A stretch of 64,000 bases of DNA from Haemophilus parainfluenzae T3T1 (lineage in GTDB: Bacteria > Pseudomonadota > Gammaproteobacteria > Enterobacterales > Pasteurellaceae). The stretch is from NCBI RefSeq assembly GCF_000210895.1, contig NC_015964.1, positions 1,633,501-1,697,500 on the forward strand. Direction: 5' to 3'. The notes under the pieces are model-generated. The model was not told the origin of the DNA and did no database searches. It saw nothing but the letters and a program-made list of their open reading frames with translations. The position numbers and the translations under genes are program-made. Of the stretch, positions 26,647 through 37,009 are shown piece after piece (position 1 is the first letter of the stretch; every line of letters starts with the position of its first letter).

Positions 26647-28224
26647 ATGTTAAGTGCATTATTGAGAAGTGGTGAAATCAAAAACTATACGCCATTAGGC
26701 CAAGATGGCATGGCAGTTTATACGGTAGCATCCCAGTTGCGAGATGCACTTAAGTTTAAGCGAGGTCGTTCCTTTGCTGAATATTTAGCGATTCCACAGC
26801 GTAATGAACAGGGGGATAAAATCGATTGGTATGTACCGTTTGATTCCACTCGTGCAGATGGGCAATATATGATTATCCCTTGGACTTCGGCTACGGAAGA
26901 AGAGCGTGAAAATGCTCGTGCAGAATTGAAAATTTTTGAACGAACTGCACTGGAGTTAGGTAAAGAACTCATTCAATCTCCCTCTTCCAAAGGCGATCAA
27001 CTGCTATTTGCCCGTTTACTCTGTGGCGGCAATCCTGATGATATTACCGATCCTGAAAATCTCAAAGCCTTGCGCTTTCCTAATCCTGAACATGTTTATT
27101 TAGTCAATGATCGTCCAGTGATCACTTTCTGGGGATTTCTAGAAAAACATGCAGCTGCGCACGGTAACCCATTCCTTTCTTTACAAGCTGCAGCACCAAA
27201 ACCAATTGAACCAGCTTTACCTATAACGCCAGTTGAACCTGTCGTTGTGAAAAAACATCCTTGTCGTGTGTTTTGGTGGGTATTGCCGTTATTACTTGGA
27301 TTACTTTTATTATTGGCTTGGTGGTTTAAGGATTTATGGTGGCCAAAAGAGGAAGCAACAGTAAAAAATGACCCTGTCACAGTTTCTGAGCCACAAACAA
27401 AAAATCTCAAAAAGCCGAAAGAAAAAGAATTACGTAAATTGAAAGATGTTCTTTACCGATATCTGAATGGACGCTGGGTTGATGGAAAGGGTGTGGCTGT
27501 AACAGATCCTTCAGTTTTAAATCAACTAGGCGATGCTCCGATTGTTGGAGAAGGAAATATGCAAGGTGAAGGTCTTAATACACCATTAACAGAAACAGAT
27601 GCTGCCAAAGCTGATGAATCAAAAAATGATAAAGCAGATGATGCCAAAGCAGAGCAAAATAAAGATGAAAATAAACAACAACCGCCAGTAGACCCTCTAG
27701 CAGAGGGTAAATCGGATACTAAAGAGGATCAAAATAAAGTAGATGAAAAAACACAGCAACCACCAGTAGATCCGTTAGCCGAAAATAAATCAGATACTCA
27801 GGCTGGACAAAATAAAGAAGATGATAAAAAGAATCAAACCACTTCTAATGCTAAACCATTACAAATTCCAACAACTAGTACACAAAATGGTAATGTAGAT
27901 TTTCTAAATGGCCAGTGGAATGCTGGAGCAGGGATTCAGGATAAAACTACGGGTAAACCTCTACGCTTAAAATATGCATTCTCAAATGGCGTAGGTCAAG
28001 TACAAGTACAACGCGGTGACGGCGTACAATGTACAGGAGATGTTTCTGCAAAAATGCAAGGCAGTGGTTTGAATATTACTAATAAAGGTGTGGCAAAATG
28101 TAGCGATGGATCAAGCTATCAGTTACCTGAAGTAATTTGTAAACCTGGCGCGAAGAGTATTGCCGATTGTCAAGGTGGATATGGCTCAGGACAGAGTTTC
28201 CCAATGACAATGAAATCGAATTAG
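26647..28224 (+). CDS. SrfA-like membrane-anchored protein, first gene of the srf-like locus
   Basis: This 525-residue protein has an N-terminal cytoplasmic domain (about 1-205), one membrane helix (about 208-228, FWWVLPLLLGLLLLLAWWF), and a long periplasmic part. The latter has a charged, repetitive linker with two units around QPPVDPLAE-x-KSDT. A related motif appears twice, YLNGRWVDGKGV near residue 275 and FLNGQWNAGAGI near 420, the second opening a C-terminal domain with four Cys. The end of the cytoplasmic domain, VYLVNDRPVITFWGF, and the helix closely resemble the two VWA proteins at the far end of the locus. Position before SrfB and SrfC suggests the SrfA role. The ATG follows GCGGAG. 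Confidence 0.75.
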   Translation: MLSALLRSGEIKNYTPLGQDGMAVYTVASQLRDALKFKRGRSFAEYLAIPQRNEQGDKIDWYVPFDSTRADGQYMIIPWTSATEEERENARAELKIFERTALELGKELIQSPSSKGDQLLFARLLCGGNPDDITDPENLKALRFPNPEHVYLVNDRPVITFWGFLEKHAAAHGNPFLSLQAAAPKPIEPALPITPVEPVVVKKHPCRVFWWVLPLLLGLLLLLAWWFKDLWWPKEEATVKNDPVTVSEPQTKNLKKPKEKELRKLKDVLYRYLNGRWVDGKGVAVTDPSVLNQLGDAPIVGEGNMQGEGLNTPLTETDAAKADESKNDKADDAKAEQNKDENKQQPPVDPLAEGKSDTKEDQNKVDEKTQQPPVDPLAENKSDTQAGQNKEDDKKNQTTSNAKPLQIPTTSTQNGNVDFLNGQWNAGAGIQDKTTGKPLRLKYAFSNGVGQVQVQRGDGVQCTGDVSAKMQGSGLNITNKGVAKCSDGSSYQLPEVICKPGAKSIADCQGGYGSGQSFPMTMKSN

Positions 28225-28260
28225 TGAACCAATAAACAACGAATAGAAGCGAGAATAAAA

Positions 28261-31200
28261 ATGTTACCGGATTTACATCATTACGGAAAAGAAATCTCAC
28301 TAATTATGAATAGTGGGGTGCAATTTTTAGACTTCGGTTTAAAAATTGATTGGAAAGACAAAGAATGGCGTACTAAAAGTATGGGAAACTTCGCCTCTGG
28401 CGGTGAGAACCATCCAATTCGTCGATTAGTTGAACATCGTAGCGGCGAAGGTTATTGCGATAGCAGTGATTTGAGCCGAATGGTTAAAGTGGAACATGAA
28501 ATCAGTGTAGAACAGTCATTTAAATTATTAGATGGTGTTTGGTTACCTATTCCTGTTTTGCGTACAGTAGCTTCTACAGATGGTTTTGATGAAGGCCCTT
28601 ATAACTGGGCGCGTGCACGAATTGTTAAACTAGCTGAACCAGATGTAGAAGGCAATACTTATCGAGTTACTTTAGCTTTTGATACTAAAATTTTTCCTAA
28701 TCGTGCTGATGTTGCTTACCTTGCGCCAACTGAAGAAGATGTGCGTTCTGGCGCGGTTTTTGGTCTCGCTTATCAATCTCATCAAATGTCGTGGTTTTTG
28801 GACTACAAATGGATAAATGAATGGTTATTGGAACTCTTCACTGAATTAGCTCCCGAAAATGATCGTTTAAAAATTCATCCAGATGATCTGAAAATGGACA
28901 TTGCTGCTAAATTTCATCAAGGTCATTACTTAAATATTTTGGCTATTCTAGGTGAAGAAATTGATATTCCACGGATTAAAATGATTTCCAATCGTTCTGA
29001 TGAAATTAATCGTGCAATTCCTGTCGATATGGTTTTAGATGTTGGTAATTCTCGTACTTGTGGCATTTTAATTGAAGATCATGTGCAGGAAAAAGACGGT
29101 TTGAAAAAACGCTATGAATTGGAATTACGTGATTTAACGCGCCCGGAACGAGTGTACTCCGAACCATTTGAAAGTCGAGTTGAATTTGCCCAAGCGTTTT
29201 TTGGCAAAGATCATTTTTCTGTACAAAGTGGGCGTCGTGATGCTTTCCAATGGGCAACAATTGCGCGTGTAGGGAAGGAAGCCGCCCGTTTAGCAAGTCG
29301 TCGAGAGGGGAATGAAGGTTCAACAGGTTTATCTAGTCCAAAACGTTATTTATGGGATGATGCTCGTTACGAACAAGGCTGGCGTTTTAACTCATCCTAT
29401 GTAAAAACAGATTACGAGCCTTATGCAACAGCAGATCCGCTTTCTGGATTAATCAATGAGTATGGTGAAGCATTACATATTTTGCGGGATGATATTGATG
29501 AAGAATTTGAACGCAAAATGCCTGTATTCCAACCTAAATATTCTCGTCGTTCATTGATGACGTTTATGTTATCAGAAGTGTTGATGCAAGCATTAATGCA
29601 GATTAACAGTCCTGCTCAACGAGCTAAATTGGAACATTCTAAAGCACCACGTTTTTTACGTTCGATTATTTTGACTGTACCACCAGCAATGCCTAAACCT
29701 GAACGAGAAATTTTCCGTCAATCTATTTATCAGGCTATCGGCTTAGTTTGGAAATCTCTTGGCTGGGATAAATCTGATGATGATTTTGACTTCAATTCAC
29801 AAAGTGCAAGAGAAAAATATTGGCCGATTTTACCTGAGGTGATTATTCAATGGGATGAAGCAACCTGTGGACAAGTTGTTTATCTATTTAATGAAACTCA
29901 AAATAACTATGGCGGTCGACCAGAAGAATTTATTGCTGCATTGCAACGTCCAGATAAAAAAGAAAAGGATCGTATTACTATCGCAACTATTGATATAGGT
30001 GGTGGTACAACAGACTTAGTAATCAACGATTACTCGCTGGATTATGGAGAAAACGGTGGTTCAGGTAGTAATGCCTATATTATCCCGACTCAGCGTTTCC
30101 GTGATGGTTTCAAAGTGGCCGGTGATGATATTTTGCTAGATATGATTCGTAATGTAGTAGTGGAATCTTTAACTGTTGGTTTGAAAAATGCAGGTTTACG
30201 TGATCCTGAACCTATTCTTTCTGAATTGATTGGCGATCAGGCATTAAAAGTACAAGATGCATTATTACGCCAACAATTGACATTACAAGTATTCAGCCCA
30301 ATTGGCTTGCGAGTATTGAAAGAGTACGAAGGCTATGATCCAATGCAAAAGACCAATGCATTAAATGGGAAGACTTTTGGTGAATTATTAGAAGACGTAG
30401 AACAGCCTACAGAAAGTGTGTTGGACTATATTAATGAACCGATTCGCCGTGCCTTAGGTCGTTCAGATTTTAATATTTTAGATTTACCGGTTCAGGTGAA
30501 TTTAGAACGTATTCACAGTTTATTTATTCGTGGTGATTATTTTGATATCTGCAAAACCTTCAACGCCTTGTGTGAGGTAGTCAACAGCTATCAATGTGAT
30601 GTGTTGTTACTAACCGGCCGACCATCTCGTTTGCCTGGTGTACAATCCTTCTTCCGTTCTCGTTTACCTTTACCAGTCGGACGGATTTTACCATTACATC
30701 ATTACCGCACAGGAAACTGGTATCCATTCCACAAACAAGGTCGTATAGATGATCCAAAAACGACTGCCGCAGTGGGTGCGATGCTTTGTTTCTTATGTAA
30801 AGATATGCGTTTAACCAACTTCTATTTACGCTCAATGGCAATGACTGCTTATTCTACAGTGAAATACATTGGGTATTTAGATAACAATAACGTAATTAAA
30901 GACAGCAACGTTTATTATCACGATATTGATTTAGACAATGAGGATTATGATTTCCCAGATACTTCCTTTGAAGTACGCGGTGATACCCGTTTAGGTTTCC
31001 GTCAATTGAATGTGGAGCGTTGGGTTGCTTCTCCACTTTATATGCTCTCTATAGAAAGCCGCGAATGGAAAGCGATGTTGAATAATGAAGGTGTGGTATT
31101 ACAAGTAACATTAGGTATAAAAAATAGCCGTAATAGCCAAGAAAGAGCAGAAAATTTCTACATAAAAAATGTGACAGCATCAAATGGCCGTTCTTGCGTA

Positions 31201-31299
31201 CGAGAAAGGGATATTACCCTTCATCTAAACACAATGACCGATGCGGGACTTGGTGATCAAAAATTATATTGGTTAGATACTGGCTGTGTGAAACGATAG
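28261..31299 (+). CDS. srfB: SrfB-family actin/Hsp70-fold ATPase
   Basis: This 1012-residue cytoplasmic protein is recognised as SrfB (SsrB-regulated factor B family). The actin-type nucleotide-binding motifs are present: phosphate-1 MVLDVGNSRTCGILIED near residue 256, phosphate-2 ATIDIGGGTTDLVIN near 577, and the adenosine motif VLLLTGRPSRLPGVQSFF near 782. No transmembrane segment or signal peptide is seen. It lies between the SrfA-like gene and srfC, as in enterobacterial srfABC. It is likely an ATP-driven switch or scaffold acting with the SrfC GTPase; the biochemical role is not established. An in-frame ATG at 28306 is a possible alternative start. Confidence 0.88.
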   Translation: MLPDLHHYGKEISLIMNSGVQFLDFGLKIDWKDKEWRTKSMGNFASGGENHPIRRLVEHRSGEGYCDSSDLSRMVKVEHEISVEQSFKLLDGVWLPIPVLRTVASTDGFDEGPYNWARARIVKLAEPDVEGNTYRVTLAFDTKIFPNRADVAYLAPTEEDVRSGAVFGLAYQSHQMSWFLDYKWINEWLLELFTELAPENDRLKIHPDDLKMDIAAKFHQGHYLNILAILGEEIDIPRIKMISNRSDEINRAIPVDMVLDVGNSRTCGILIEDHVQEKDGLKKRYELELRDLTRPERVYSEPFESRVEFAQAFFGKDHFSVQSGRRDAFQWATIARVGKEAARLASRREGNEGSTGLSSPKRYLWDDARYEQGWRFNSSYVKTDYEPYATADPLSGLINEYGEALHILRDDIDEEFERKMPVFQPKYSRRSLMTFMLSEVLMQALMQINSPAQRAKLEHSKAPRFLRSIILTVPPAMPKPEREIFRQSIYQAIGLVWKSLGWDKSDDDFDFNSQSAREKYWPILPEVIIQWDEATCGQVVYLFNETQNNYGGRPEEFIAALQRPDKKEKDRITIATIDIGGGTTDLVINDYSLDYGENGGSGSNAYIIPTQRFRDGFKVAGDDILLDMIRNVVVESLTVGLKNAGLRDPEPILSELIGDQALKVQDALLRQQLTLQVFSPIGLRVLKEYEGYDPMQKTNALNGKTFGELLEDVEQPTESVLDYINEPIRRALGRSDFNILDLPVQVNLERIHSLFIRGDYFDICKTFNALCEVVNSYQCDVLLLTGRPSRLPGVQSFFRSRLPLPVGRILPLHHYRTGNWYPFHKQGRIDDPKTTAAVGAMLCFLCKDMRLTNFYLRSMAMTAYSTVKYIGYLDNNNVIKDSNVYYHDIDLDNEDYDFPDTSFEVRGDTRLGFRQLNVERWVASPLYMLSIESREWKAMLNNEGVVLQVTLGIKNSRNSQERAENFYIKNVTASNGRSCVRERDITLHLNTMTDAGLGDQKLYWLDTGCVKR

Positions 31300-31311
31300 G
31301 TGGAAGAGAAA

Positions 31312-33993
31312 ATGACGGATAATCAATTAACAGAATCTTGGGATAAGGTATTCCAAGCATCACAACAAGCGATTGATTGGGTAAATGATGTTCGCCCAAA
31401 TGTTGCCCGTTTAAATAATGAGGCTGATGGTTTAATTCTTGAATTAAGACGTTTACGCAATACAGCAAAACGCCTAGGTGCCGTTTCTTCTAAACCAATT
31501 ACAGCTGGTTTTTTTGGCTTATCACAAGCAGGGAAATCTTTCTTAATTTCAGCACTGGCAGCCGATCAAAAGGGCAATTTGGAAACGATTTTTGACGGTC
31601 AACAGTTGGATTTCATTAAACATATCAATCCTCCTGGTGGCGGAAAAGAAGCAACGGGTTTGGTTACTCGTTTTACTCGCTCAGCAAAAGCGGCTGTTCC
31701 AGGCTATCCTTTAGAACTTCGCTTATTTCATGAAATTGAAGTTGCCAAAATTTTAGTTAATGCTTATTTCAACGATTTTGATAAAGAACGTGTGACTTAT
31801 CAATTGGAACAATCTCGCATTAATGAAATACTTAAACCTTTAAATGCTAAATTAAATGCTCAACCTGTAAAAGGTGTTAATGAAGATGACGTAGTTGATT
31901 TGCAGGATTACGCCCAGGAAAGCTTCGGAAAATCTTTATCTGTATTACAGGCTAATTATTGGGCTAGAGCGGTAGCCATGGCACCAAGACTGAGCATTGA
32001 AGATAGAGCAACATTATTCTCCATATTATGGGCAGAAATTCCAGAGTTGACTCAAATCTATATTCAATTTGCAAAAACACTGGCTCAATTAGGTAATCCT
32101 GAACGTGTTTATGCACCGCTTACCGCAGTAGTAAAAGATAATGGTAGTGGTGGCCTTTCTCAAGCTGACAGTATTATGAACGTGGATATGCTTGAGCGTT
32201 TAGGTACAAATCGAGATGAACAAATTGCTGTTCGTCCTTTTATTGAAGAAGGCCATGTTGGTGAGCCTGTTTCCATTTCTTTGGCTGAATTAACCGCACT
32301 TACCGCAGAATTAGTTTTCCCGTTGATTAACCCTACTAAAGTGCCGGCTGTTGAAACGGTTGATTTATTAGATTTCCCAGGGTACCGTGGTCGTTTAGCA
32401 ATCACTTCTTTAAGTGAAGTAAAAGAAGGTAATCCTGTATCTCAACTCATTTTAAGGGGTAAAGTAGCTTATCTTTTTGAGCGTTATACCGATAGTCAAG
32501 AAATGAACATTTTGATTGTTTGTACTCCATCAACCAAACAATCCGATGTGAATAGTGTAGGTCCTGTATTGGAGCGCTGGATTAATAAAACGCAAGGAGA
32601 TAATCCGACTGATCGTGCTAAACGTAAACCCGGACTTCTTTGGGCGATAACCATGTTTGATATGCGTATCAGTAGTGATTTGGCCAAAGATGAAGATATG
32701 CTGAAAATGTCTTGGGGACAAGGTGGATTGCTGAAACAAACAATTTTAGAGCGTTTCGGAAACTATTCTTGGCTAAATGAATGGGCAAATGGCAAGCCGT
32801 TTGATAATGTTTTTTTAGTACGTAAGCCAGGTTTCAAAGTGGCTTTTTTAGATATGGATAATACTGAAGAATTAGCCATTAATCCAAAAGAGGCTGGTCA
32901 GCTTAATCTTTTACGTAGTACTTTTGCTAATGACCCTGATATTCAAAAACATGTTGCTCAACCTCAAGAAGCTTGGGATGCAATGATGAAATTGAATGAT
33001 GGTGGGATGCAACGAATTAGTGATTATTTGAAAACGATTGCTTTGCCAGAAGTGAAAGCTCAACGTTTAACTGAGCAACTTAATGAAGCTATCCATCATA
33101 TTGTAGAAAACCGTTTTTCTTCTTGGTATCAAAGTGAAGGAGCCGAAGAGGTCAATAAAAAACGCCAATTAGCACAAATGATTGTTGGTGAATTAAGTAA
33201 AAAAGGGCTTTTGGTCGGTGAGTTTTTACGTTGTCTTCAATTACCTGAAGAGACAATTCGTTCTTTATATTTTTCTGATTATGAAGAAGTCTTACTAAAC
33301 AAAGGTGAAGAAGAAACTAAAGCACAAGAAAATTCAGCAAATACCTTTGATGCTGGTTTTGGTTTTAGTTCAGAAGGATTTGATTTATTTGCTGAACCAG
33401 CTCCTGTTGTTGTAGAAGAGAAACCGGCTGAAAAAATTGTGGAATCTCGTTTTGCTATGGCTGCATTTAAATCCTGGATTGAACATTTGCGTTCAATTTC
33501 TTCTGATCAGCATTTGATGCAATTCTTTGGTTTTACTAAAGAAGCCGTTGAAGGTTTAGTTGGCGAATTGATTACTGGTGCAAATCGCCTTCATTTACAG
33601 GATAAACTTTCTAAGGTCGTTTTCCGTAATGAAAACGCAGGAAGTAAACGTGATCAATTAGCTGAGCGTCAAGTATTTTCTATTAATACTGAAATTGCGG
33701 ATTTTATTGCATGGTTAGATTTTGTTAATCAACCACTGACTCAACGTCCGGCTAGTCGTGTGATGAACGAGCGAGCAATATTTGAAAATAGGGAAGTTGA
33801 AAAGGTAAACGGTTTACCTAAATTAGATGACCAAACTAATAATTACACTAAAAATTATCTTTTTGACTGGTTTGTAGCCTTTGGTCACTTTGCTGAAGGA
33901 AATGCCGGACACAGCGCTGGACGGGAAATTGATCAGGTCAGCAATACAAAGTTAGGTTCGGTATTAGATTTATATCGTTCAGCACAATGCTAA
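31312..33993 (+). CDS. srfC: SrfC-family dynamin-like GTPase
   Basis: This 893-residue protein has an N-terminal GTPase. The P-loop is FGLSQAGKS near residue 70, a switch I candidate is ATGLVTRFT, the G3 motif is VDLLDFPGYRG near residue 350, and a probable G4 region is LLWAITMFD near 443. The remaining 450 residues are mostly helical, as in dynamin-like proteins, with an acidic segment near residue 670. It is recognised as the SrfC family. I prefer the ATG at 31312 (preceded by GGAAGAG) over a GTG twelve bases upstream. It starts 12 bases after srfB and probably works with it. Confidence 0.87.
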   Translation: MTDNQLTESWDKVFQASQQAIDWVNDVRPNVARLNNEADGLILELRRLRNTAKRLGAVSSKPITAGFFGLSQAGKSFLISALAADQKGNLETIFDGQQLDFIKHINPPGGGKEATGLVTRFTRSAKAAVPGYPLELRLFHEIEVAKILVNAYFNDFDKERVTYQLEQSRINEILKPLNAKLNAQPVKGVNEDDVVDLQDYAQESFGKSLSVLQANYWARAVAMAPRLSIEDRATLFSILWAEIPELTQIYIQFAKTLAQLGNPERVYAPLTAVVKDNGSGGLSQADSIMNVDMLERLGTNRDEQIAVRPFIEEGHVGEPVSISLAELTALTAELVFPLINPTKVPAVETVDLLDFPGYRGRLAITSLSEVKEGNPVSQLILRGKVAYLFERYTDSQEMNILIVCTPSTKQSDVNSVGPVLERWINKTQGDNPTDRAKRKPGLLWAITMFDMRISSDLAKDEDMLKMSWGQGGLLKQTILERFGNYSWLNEWANGKPFDNVFLVRKPGFKVAFLDMDNTEELAINPKEAGQLNLLRSTFANDPDIQKHVAQPQEAWDAMMKLNDGGMQRISDYLKTIALPEVKAQRLTEQLNEAIHHIVENRFSSWYQSEGAEEVNKKRQLAQMIVGELSKKGLLVGEFLRCLQLPEETIRSLYFSDYEEVLLNKGEEETKAQENSANTFDAGFGFSSEGFDLFAEPAPVVVEEKPAEKIVESRFAMAAFKSWIEHLRSISSDQHLMQFFGFTKEAVEGLVGELITGANRLHLQDKLSKVVFRNENAGSKRDQLAERQVFSINTEIADFIAWLDFVNQPLTQRPASRVMNERAIFENREVEKVNGLPKLDDQTNNYTKNYLFDWFVAFGHFAEGNAGHSAGREIDQVSNTKLGSVLDLYRSAQC

Positions 33994-34003
33994 GGAATAG
34001 AAA

Positions 34004-34993
34004 ATGTTACGAATTCAATTAGAGGAAGATCGTCCAGGATACGCTAAATTCACTGCGACGAAATGGAGTTGTAGTACAGAAGTTGAAATTGCAGTACAAC
34101 GAAATCAGGATGGCTGCTATTTTAATGGCAATGAAACCCCATGGAATCCAGAACCAGTATGGCATAAGGTGGAGGGATTAACCTTAGAAAATGATGTATT
34201 GCAAGGTGTTATTGGTAAATGGCTCATTGATAGTCTTGTTCAACAGATCGGTAATGTACGTTATATGATGTCTGTCCGTGATGTACAGAACGGTACGATT
34301 GTTGATAGTGGCCCAGTCAGAATGGTTGGTAATATCTTAGCTTCTCTTGCTGGTGGTGACTCCAGTCGAGAAGACAATGTACAGAGTCATGTGCAAGCTG
34401 AACCAGAACCAGTCATTGAAGAGCCTTTGGTAGAACCCATTGTTGTAGCTGAAAATGAGCAATCAACAGAACCAGCTATAGTATTTGAAGATTTAGCGCA
34501 AAACGAAACACAGACTGAGCCAGCAGATAATATTGAAGTACCAGTTTCAGTAGAGCAAAAGAAAAAAGGTAAAGGAGGCTTAATTGCCTTAATTTTAGCT
34601 CTGTTAATTGGCGGTGGTGTTGGGGCTTATTTCTTCTTAAACAAGAAAGATGAGCCAGTGGCAAAATCTGACTGTGCAGTGGATACAAATACTAATGATG
34701 AATTGGCGTTTATTCAGAGCTGTCTGAAAACTAAACCAGAGCCAAAACAAATTTTAGAAATTATTGCTTCGGCTAAACAAGCAAATAAATGTGCGATTGC
34801 TCAACGACTTTATGCCAACCAGGCTCAAGGTGGCAATGTGGAGATTGCACTGGCTTATGCAGAGGAATATGAAAAAGGTAGTTCTTGTTTCCAAGCTGAT
34901 AAGGAAACAGCAATTTATTGGTATGAAACTGCATTAAGTAATGATCCGAATAATGCGACAGCTAAAGAAAAATTAGAGGCATTGAAAAAATAA
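34004..34993 (+). CDS. Single-pass membrane protein with C-terminal Sel1/TPR-like repeat
   Basis: This 329-residue protein is not recognised by name. Residues 1 to about 120 form a compact domain (LRIQLEEDRPGYAKFTATKWS, then MMSVRDVQNGTIVDSGPVRM), followed by an acidic Pro/Glu linker. A membrane helix spans about 190-212 (GGLIALILALLIGGGVGAYFF), and a periplasmic segment carries Sel1/TPR-like repeats (AQRLYANQAQGGNVEIALAYAEEYEKG). The stop overlaps the next start by one base. Like the SrfA-like and VWA proteins of the locus, it joins a cytoplasmic domain to a periplasmic binding module. Confidence 0.8.
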   Translation: MLRIQLEEDRPGYAKFTATKWSCSTEVEIAVQRNQDGCYFNGNETPWNPEPVWHKVEGLTLENDVLQGVIGKWLIDSLVQQIGNVRYMMSVRDVQNGTIVDSGPVRMVGNILASLAGGDSSREDNVQSHVQAEPEPVIEEPLVEPIVVAENEQSTEPAIVFEDLAQNETQTEPADNIEVPVSVEQKKKGKGGLIALILALLIGGGVGAYFFLNKKDEPVAKSDCAVDTNTNDELAFIQSCLKTKPEPKQILEIIASAKQANKCAIAQRLYANQAQGGNVEIALAYAEEYEKGSSCFQADKETAIYWYETALSNDPNNATAKEKLEALKK

Positions 34994-36996
34994 TGAAACA
35001 GTTAAGACTTTCTACTTTATCTCTTTGTTGCTTAACAGCAATCATGTCTCCGTCAGTTTTTGCTGAAGAGATAAAACCATTACTGCAAGAAGGTAAAACC
35101 ACACTTTATCAACGCGTGTTAAGTACACCAAGTTGTGAGTTATTAGAAAAAAGTGATGCTAAGAGCGGTCAAAAAATTCCTGCTTTTTCCCGCTATTATG
35201 TATATAAACGGGAAAATGTAGGAAATAAGGCTTTATTACAGGTAGGTCCAGATAGCTTTGGTAAAACTGTCGGTTGGTTAGATGCTAATTGTGCTGTACC
35301 TTGGAATATGCAAATGACAATGGTCTTTACTAATCCATCCGATCGGGGGTCTTTATTATTCTTTAAGGATAAAGCAACTCTTGAAAGTATTATTAATGAC
35401 AATTCTCCAGCAAAAGCAGTTGAGTCAATTCGTGCTGAACTTTCCCAAAAGAAAAGTAGTGAGAAAGTGTTAGCGGAAGAACCAAAGGAATTTGTAGATT
35501 TCCAAAAAAACTTCTATCTATTACCTGTTTTACAGGGAGAAGAAGTGATGGATAGTCAAGGATTTTATGAGCGCTTGTTAGAAGTCGCATCTGTCAGCAA
35601 AAATGATAAGCCGGTCACTCAACCAACTACAAGCACAACAAACAATAATCAAACTAACAAAACAGGTCAAAACCAACCTCAAGAAATTGTTGGATTTAGC
35701 GCTGCGGTAGTATTTGTTATTGATTCGACGATTTCTATGGACCCTTACATCAATAGAACGCGCGATGCGATTAAAAAAGTTTATGAAAAAATCGAAAAAG
35801 AGAACCTGGGTAAACAGGTTAAATTTGGTTTAGTGGCGTTCCGTTCAAGCACTAAAGCAGTACCTGGATTAGAGTACACTTCGAAAATGTTCGTTGATCC
35901 AAGTACCGTAAAAGATGGTAAAGATTTCATGGATAAAGTGGCGAATTTAAAACAAGCTACTGTTTCTTCAAAAGAATTTAGTGAAGATGCTTATGCCGGT
36001 GTGTCACAGGCATTAAATGAAATTAATTGGAACAATTTTGGAGGCCGTTATTTAGTATTGATTACTGACGCCGGTGCGATTGAAGGGGATAATCCAATTT
36101 CGACTACGGGGTTAGATGCAAAACAATTACGTTTAGAGGCTCAGCATCGAGGTGTTGCACTTTATACTCTACATCTTAAAACACCATCTGGAAAAAATAA
36201 CCATCAAATAGCTCAAGCACAATATAATGAATTATCTTTTAATAATTATTTAAATAAACCACTTTACTATCCGGTCAATGCTGGAGATGTGAATGAGTTT
36301 GGGCAAAAAGTAGATACTCTTGCTAGTGCTTTAACTAAGCAGGTAAAACAAGCTTACTCAGGTGAAGAGGCTGCTGGTAGCGTATTAACAGCCACCACAA
36401 AAACAGGCGGAGATCCGAAAAAATCTGAAATTGAAGAAGATGCTGTTTTATTAGGTAAAGCAATGCAATTGGCATATTTAGGGGAAGTAAAAGGTACAAA
36501 AGCACCACCAGTATTTAAAGCTTGGGTGAGTGACCGTGATTTTGCTAAACCAACAGTCCCAACCGCCGAGGCTCGAGTATTACTAACCAAATCACAATTA
36601 AGTGATTTGAGTGATGTAGTAAAGAAAATTGCGGATGCGGCAAATAGCGGGTTAATTTCACCAACAGATATGTTTGCACAACTTCGTTCAGTAGCTGCTG
36701 CAATGGGACAAGATCCAAATAAAATCAAGGAAGATAAATCAACTAAATTGGCAGATTTAGGTTTACTTGGTGAATATTTGGATGGCATTCCTTATAAGAG
36801 TCAAGTGACAGGAATTGATGAAGATACTTGGAAAGGTATGAGTGTGCAGGAACAAGAGAAATTTATTCGCGATCTGCATAGTAAGTTACGTCATTATCGT
36901 ATTTTTAACGAGGACCAATCTCGTTGGATTTCTTTATCAGAAGGAGCCGATCCTCGCGATAATGTATATCCAGTACCATTGGATGCCTTACCATAG
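34993..36996 (+). CDS. Periplasmic VWA-domain protein, resembling the periplasmic part of T6SS kinase PpkA
   Basis: This 667-residue protein has a Sec signal peptide ending SVFAEE. An N-terminal region (TLYQRVLSTPSC, WLDANCAVPWNMQMTMVFTNPSDRGSLLFF) precedes a von Willebrand factor A domain beginning near residue 237 (AAVVFVIDSTISMDPY). Its metal site is the D-x-T-x-S variant. A C-terminal domain of about 200 residues follows. The build matches what I recall of the periplasmic half of PpkA, but there is no kinase domain and no membrane anchor other than the signal. The ABC, FGE and lipoprotein genes follow it. The PpkA relationship is inference and needs a profile search. Confidence 0.8.
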   Translation: MKQLRLSTLSLCCLTAIMSPSVFAEEIKPLLQEGKTTLYQRVLSTPSCELLEKSDAKSGQKIPAFSRYYVYKRENVGNKALLQVGPDSFGKTVGWLDANCAVPWNMQMTMVFTNPSDRGSLLFFKDKATLESIINDNSPAKAVESIRAELSQKKSSEKVLAEEPKEFVDFQKNFYLLPVLQGEEVMDSQGFYERLLEVASVSKNDKPVTQPTTSTTNNNQTNKTGQNQPQEIVGFSAAVVFVIDSTISMDPYINRTRDAIKKVYEKIEKENLGKQVKFGLVAFRSSTKAVPGLEYTSKMFVDPSTVKDGKDFMDKVANLKQATVSSKEFSEDAYAGVSQALNEINWNNFGGRYLVLITDAGAIEGDNPISTTGLDAKQLRLEAQHRGVALYTLHLKTPSGKNNHQIAQAQYNELSFNNYLNKPLYYPVNAGDVNEFGQKVDTLASALTKQVKQAYSGEEAAGSVLTATTKTGGDPKKSEIEEDAVLLGKAMQLAYLGEVKGTKAPPVFKAWVSDRDFAKPTVPTAEARVLLTKSQLSDLSDVVKKIADAANSGLISPTDMFAQLRSVAAAMGQDPNKIKEDKSTKLADLGLLGEYLDGIPYKSQVTGIDEDTWKGMSVQEQEKFIRDLHSKLRHYRIFNEDQSRWISLSEGADPRDNVYPVPLDALP

Positions 36997-37009
36997 AAAA
37001 GGATATAGC

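Noticed and set aside
34993-36996. Considered annotating the VWA protein as a PpkA-type Ser/Thr kinase
   Set aside because: No kinase motifs are visible; only the periplasmic VWA-containing part resembles PpkA.
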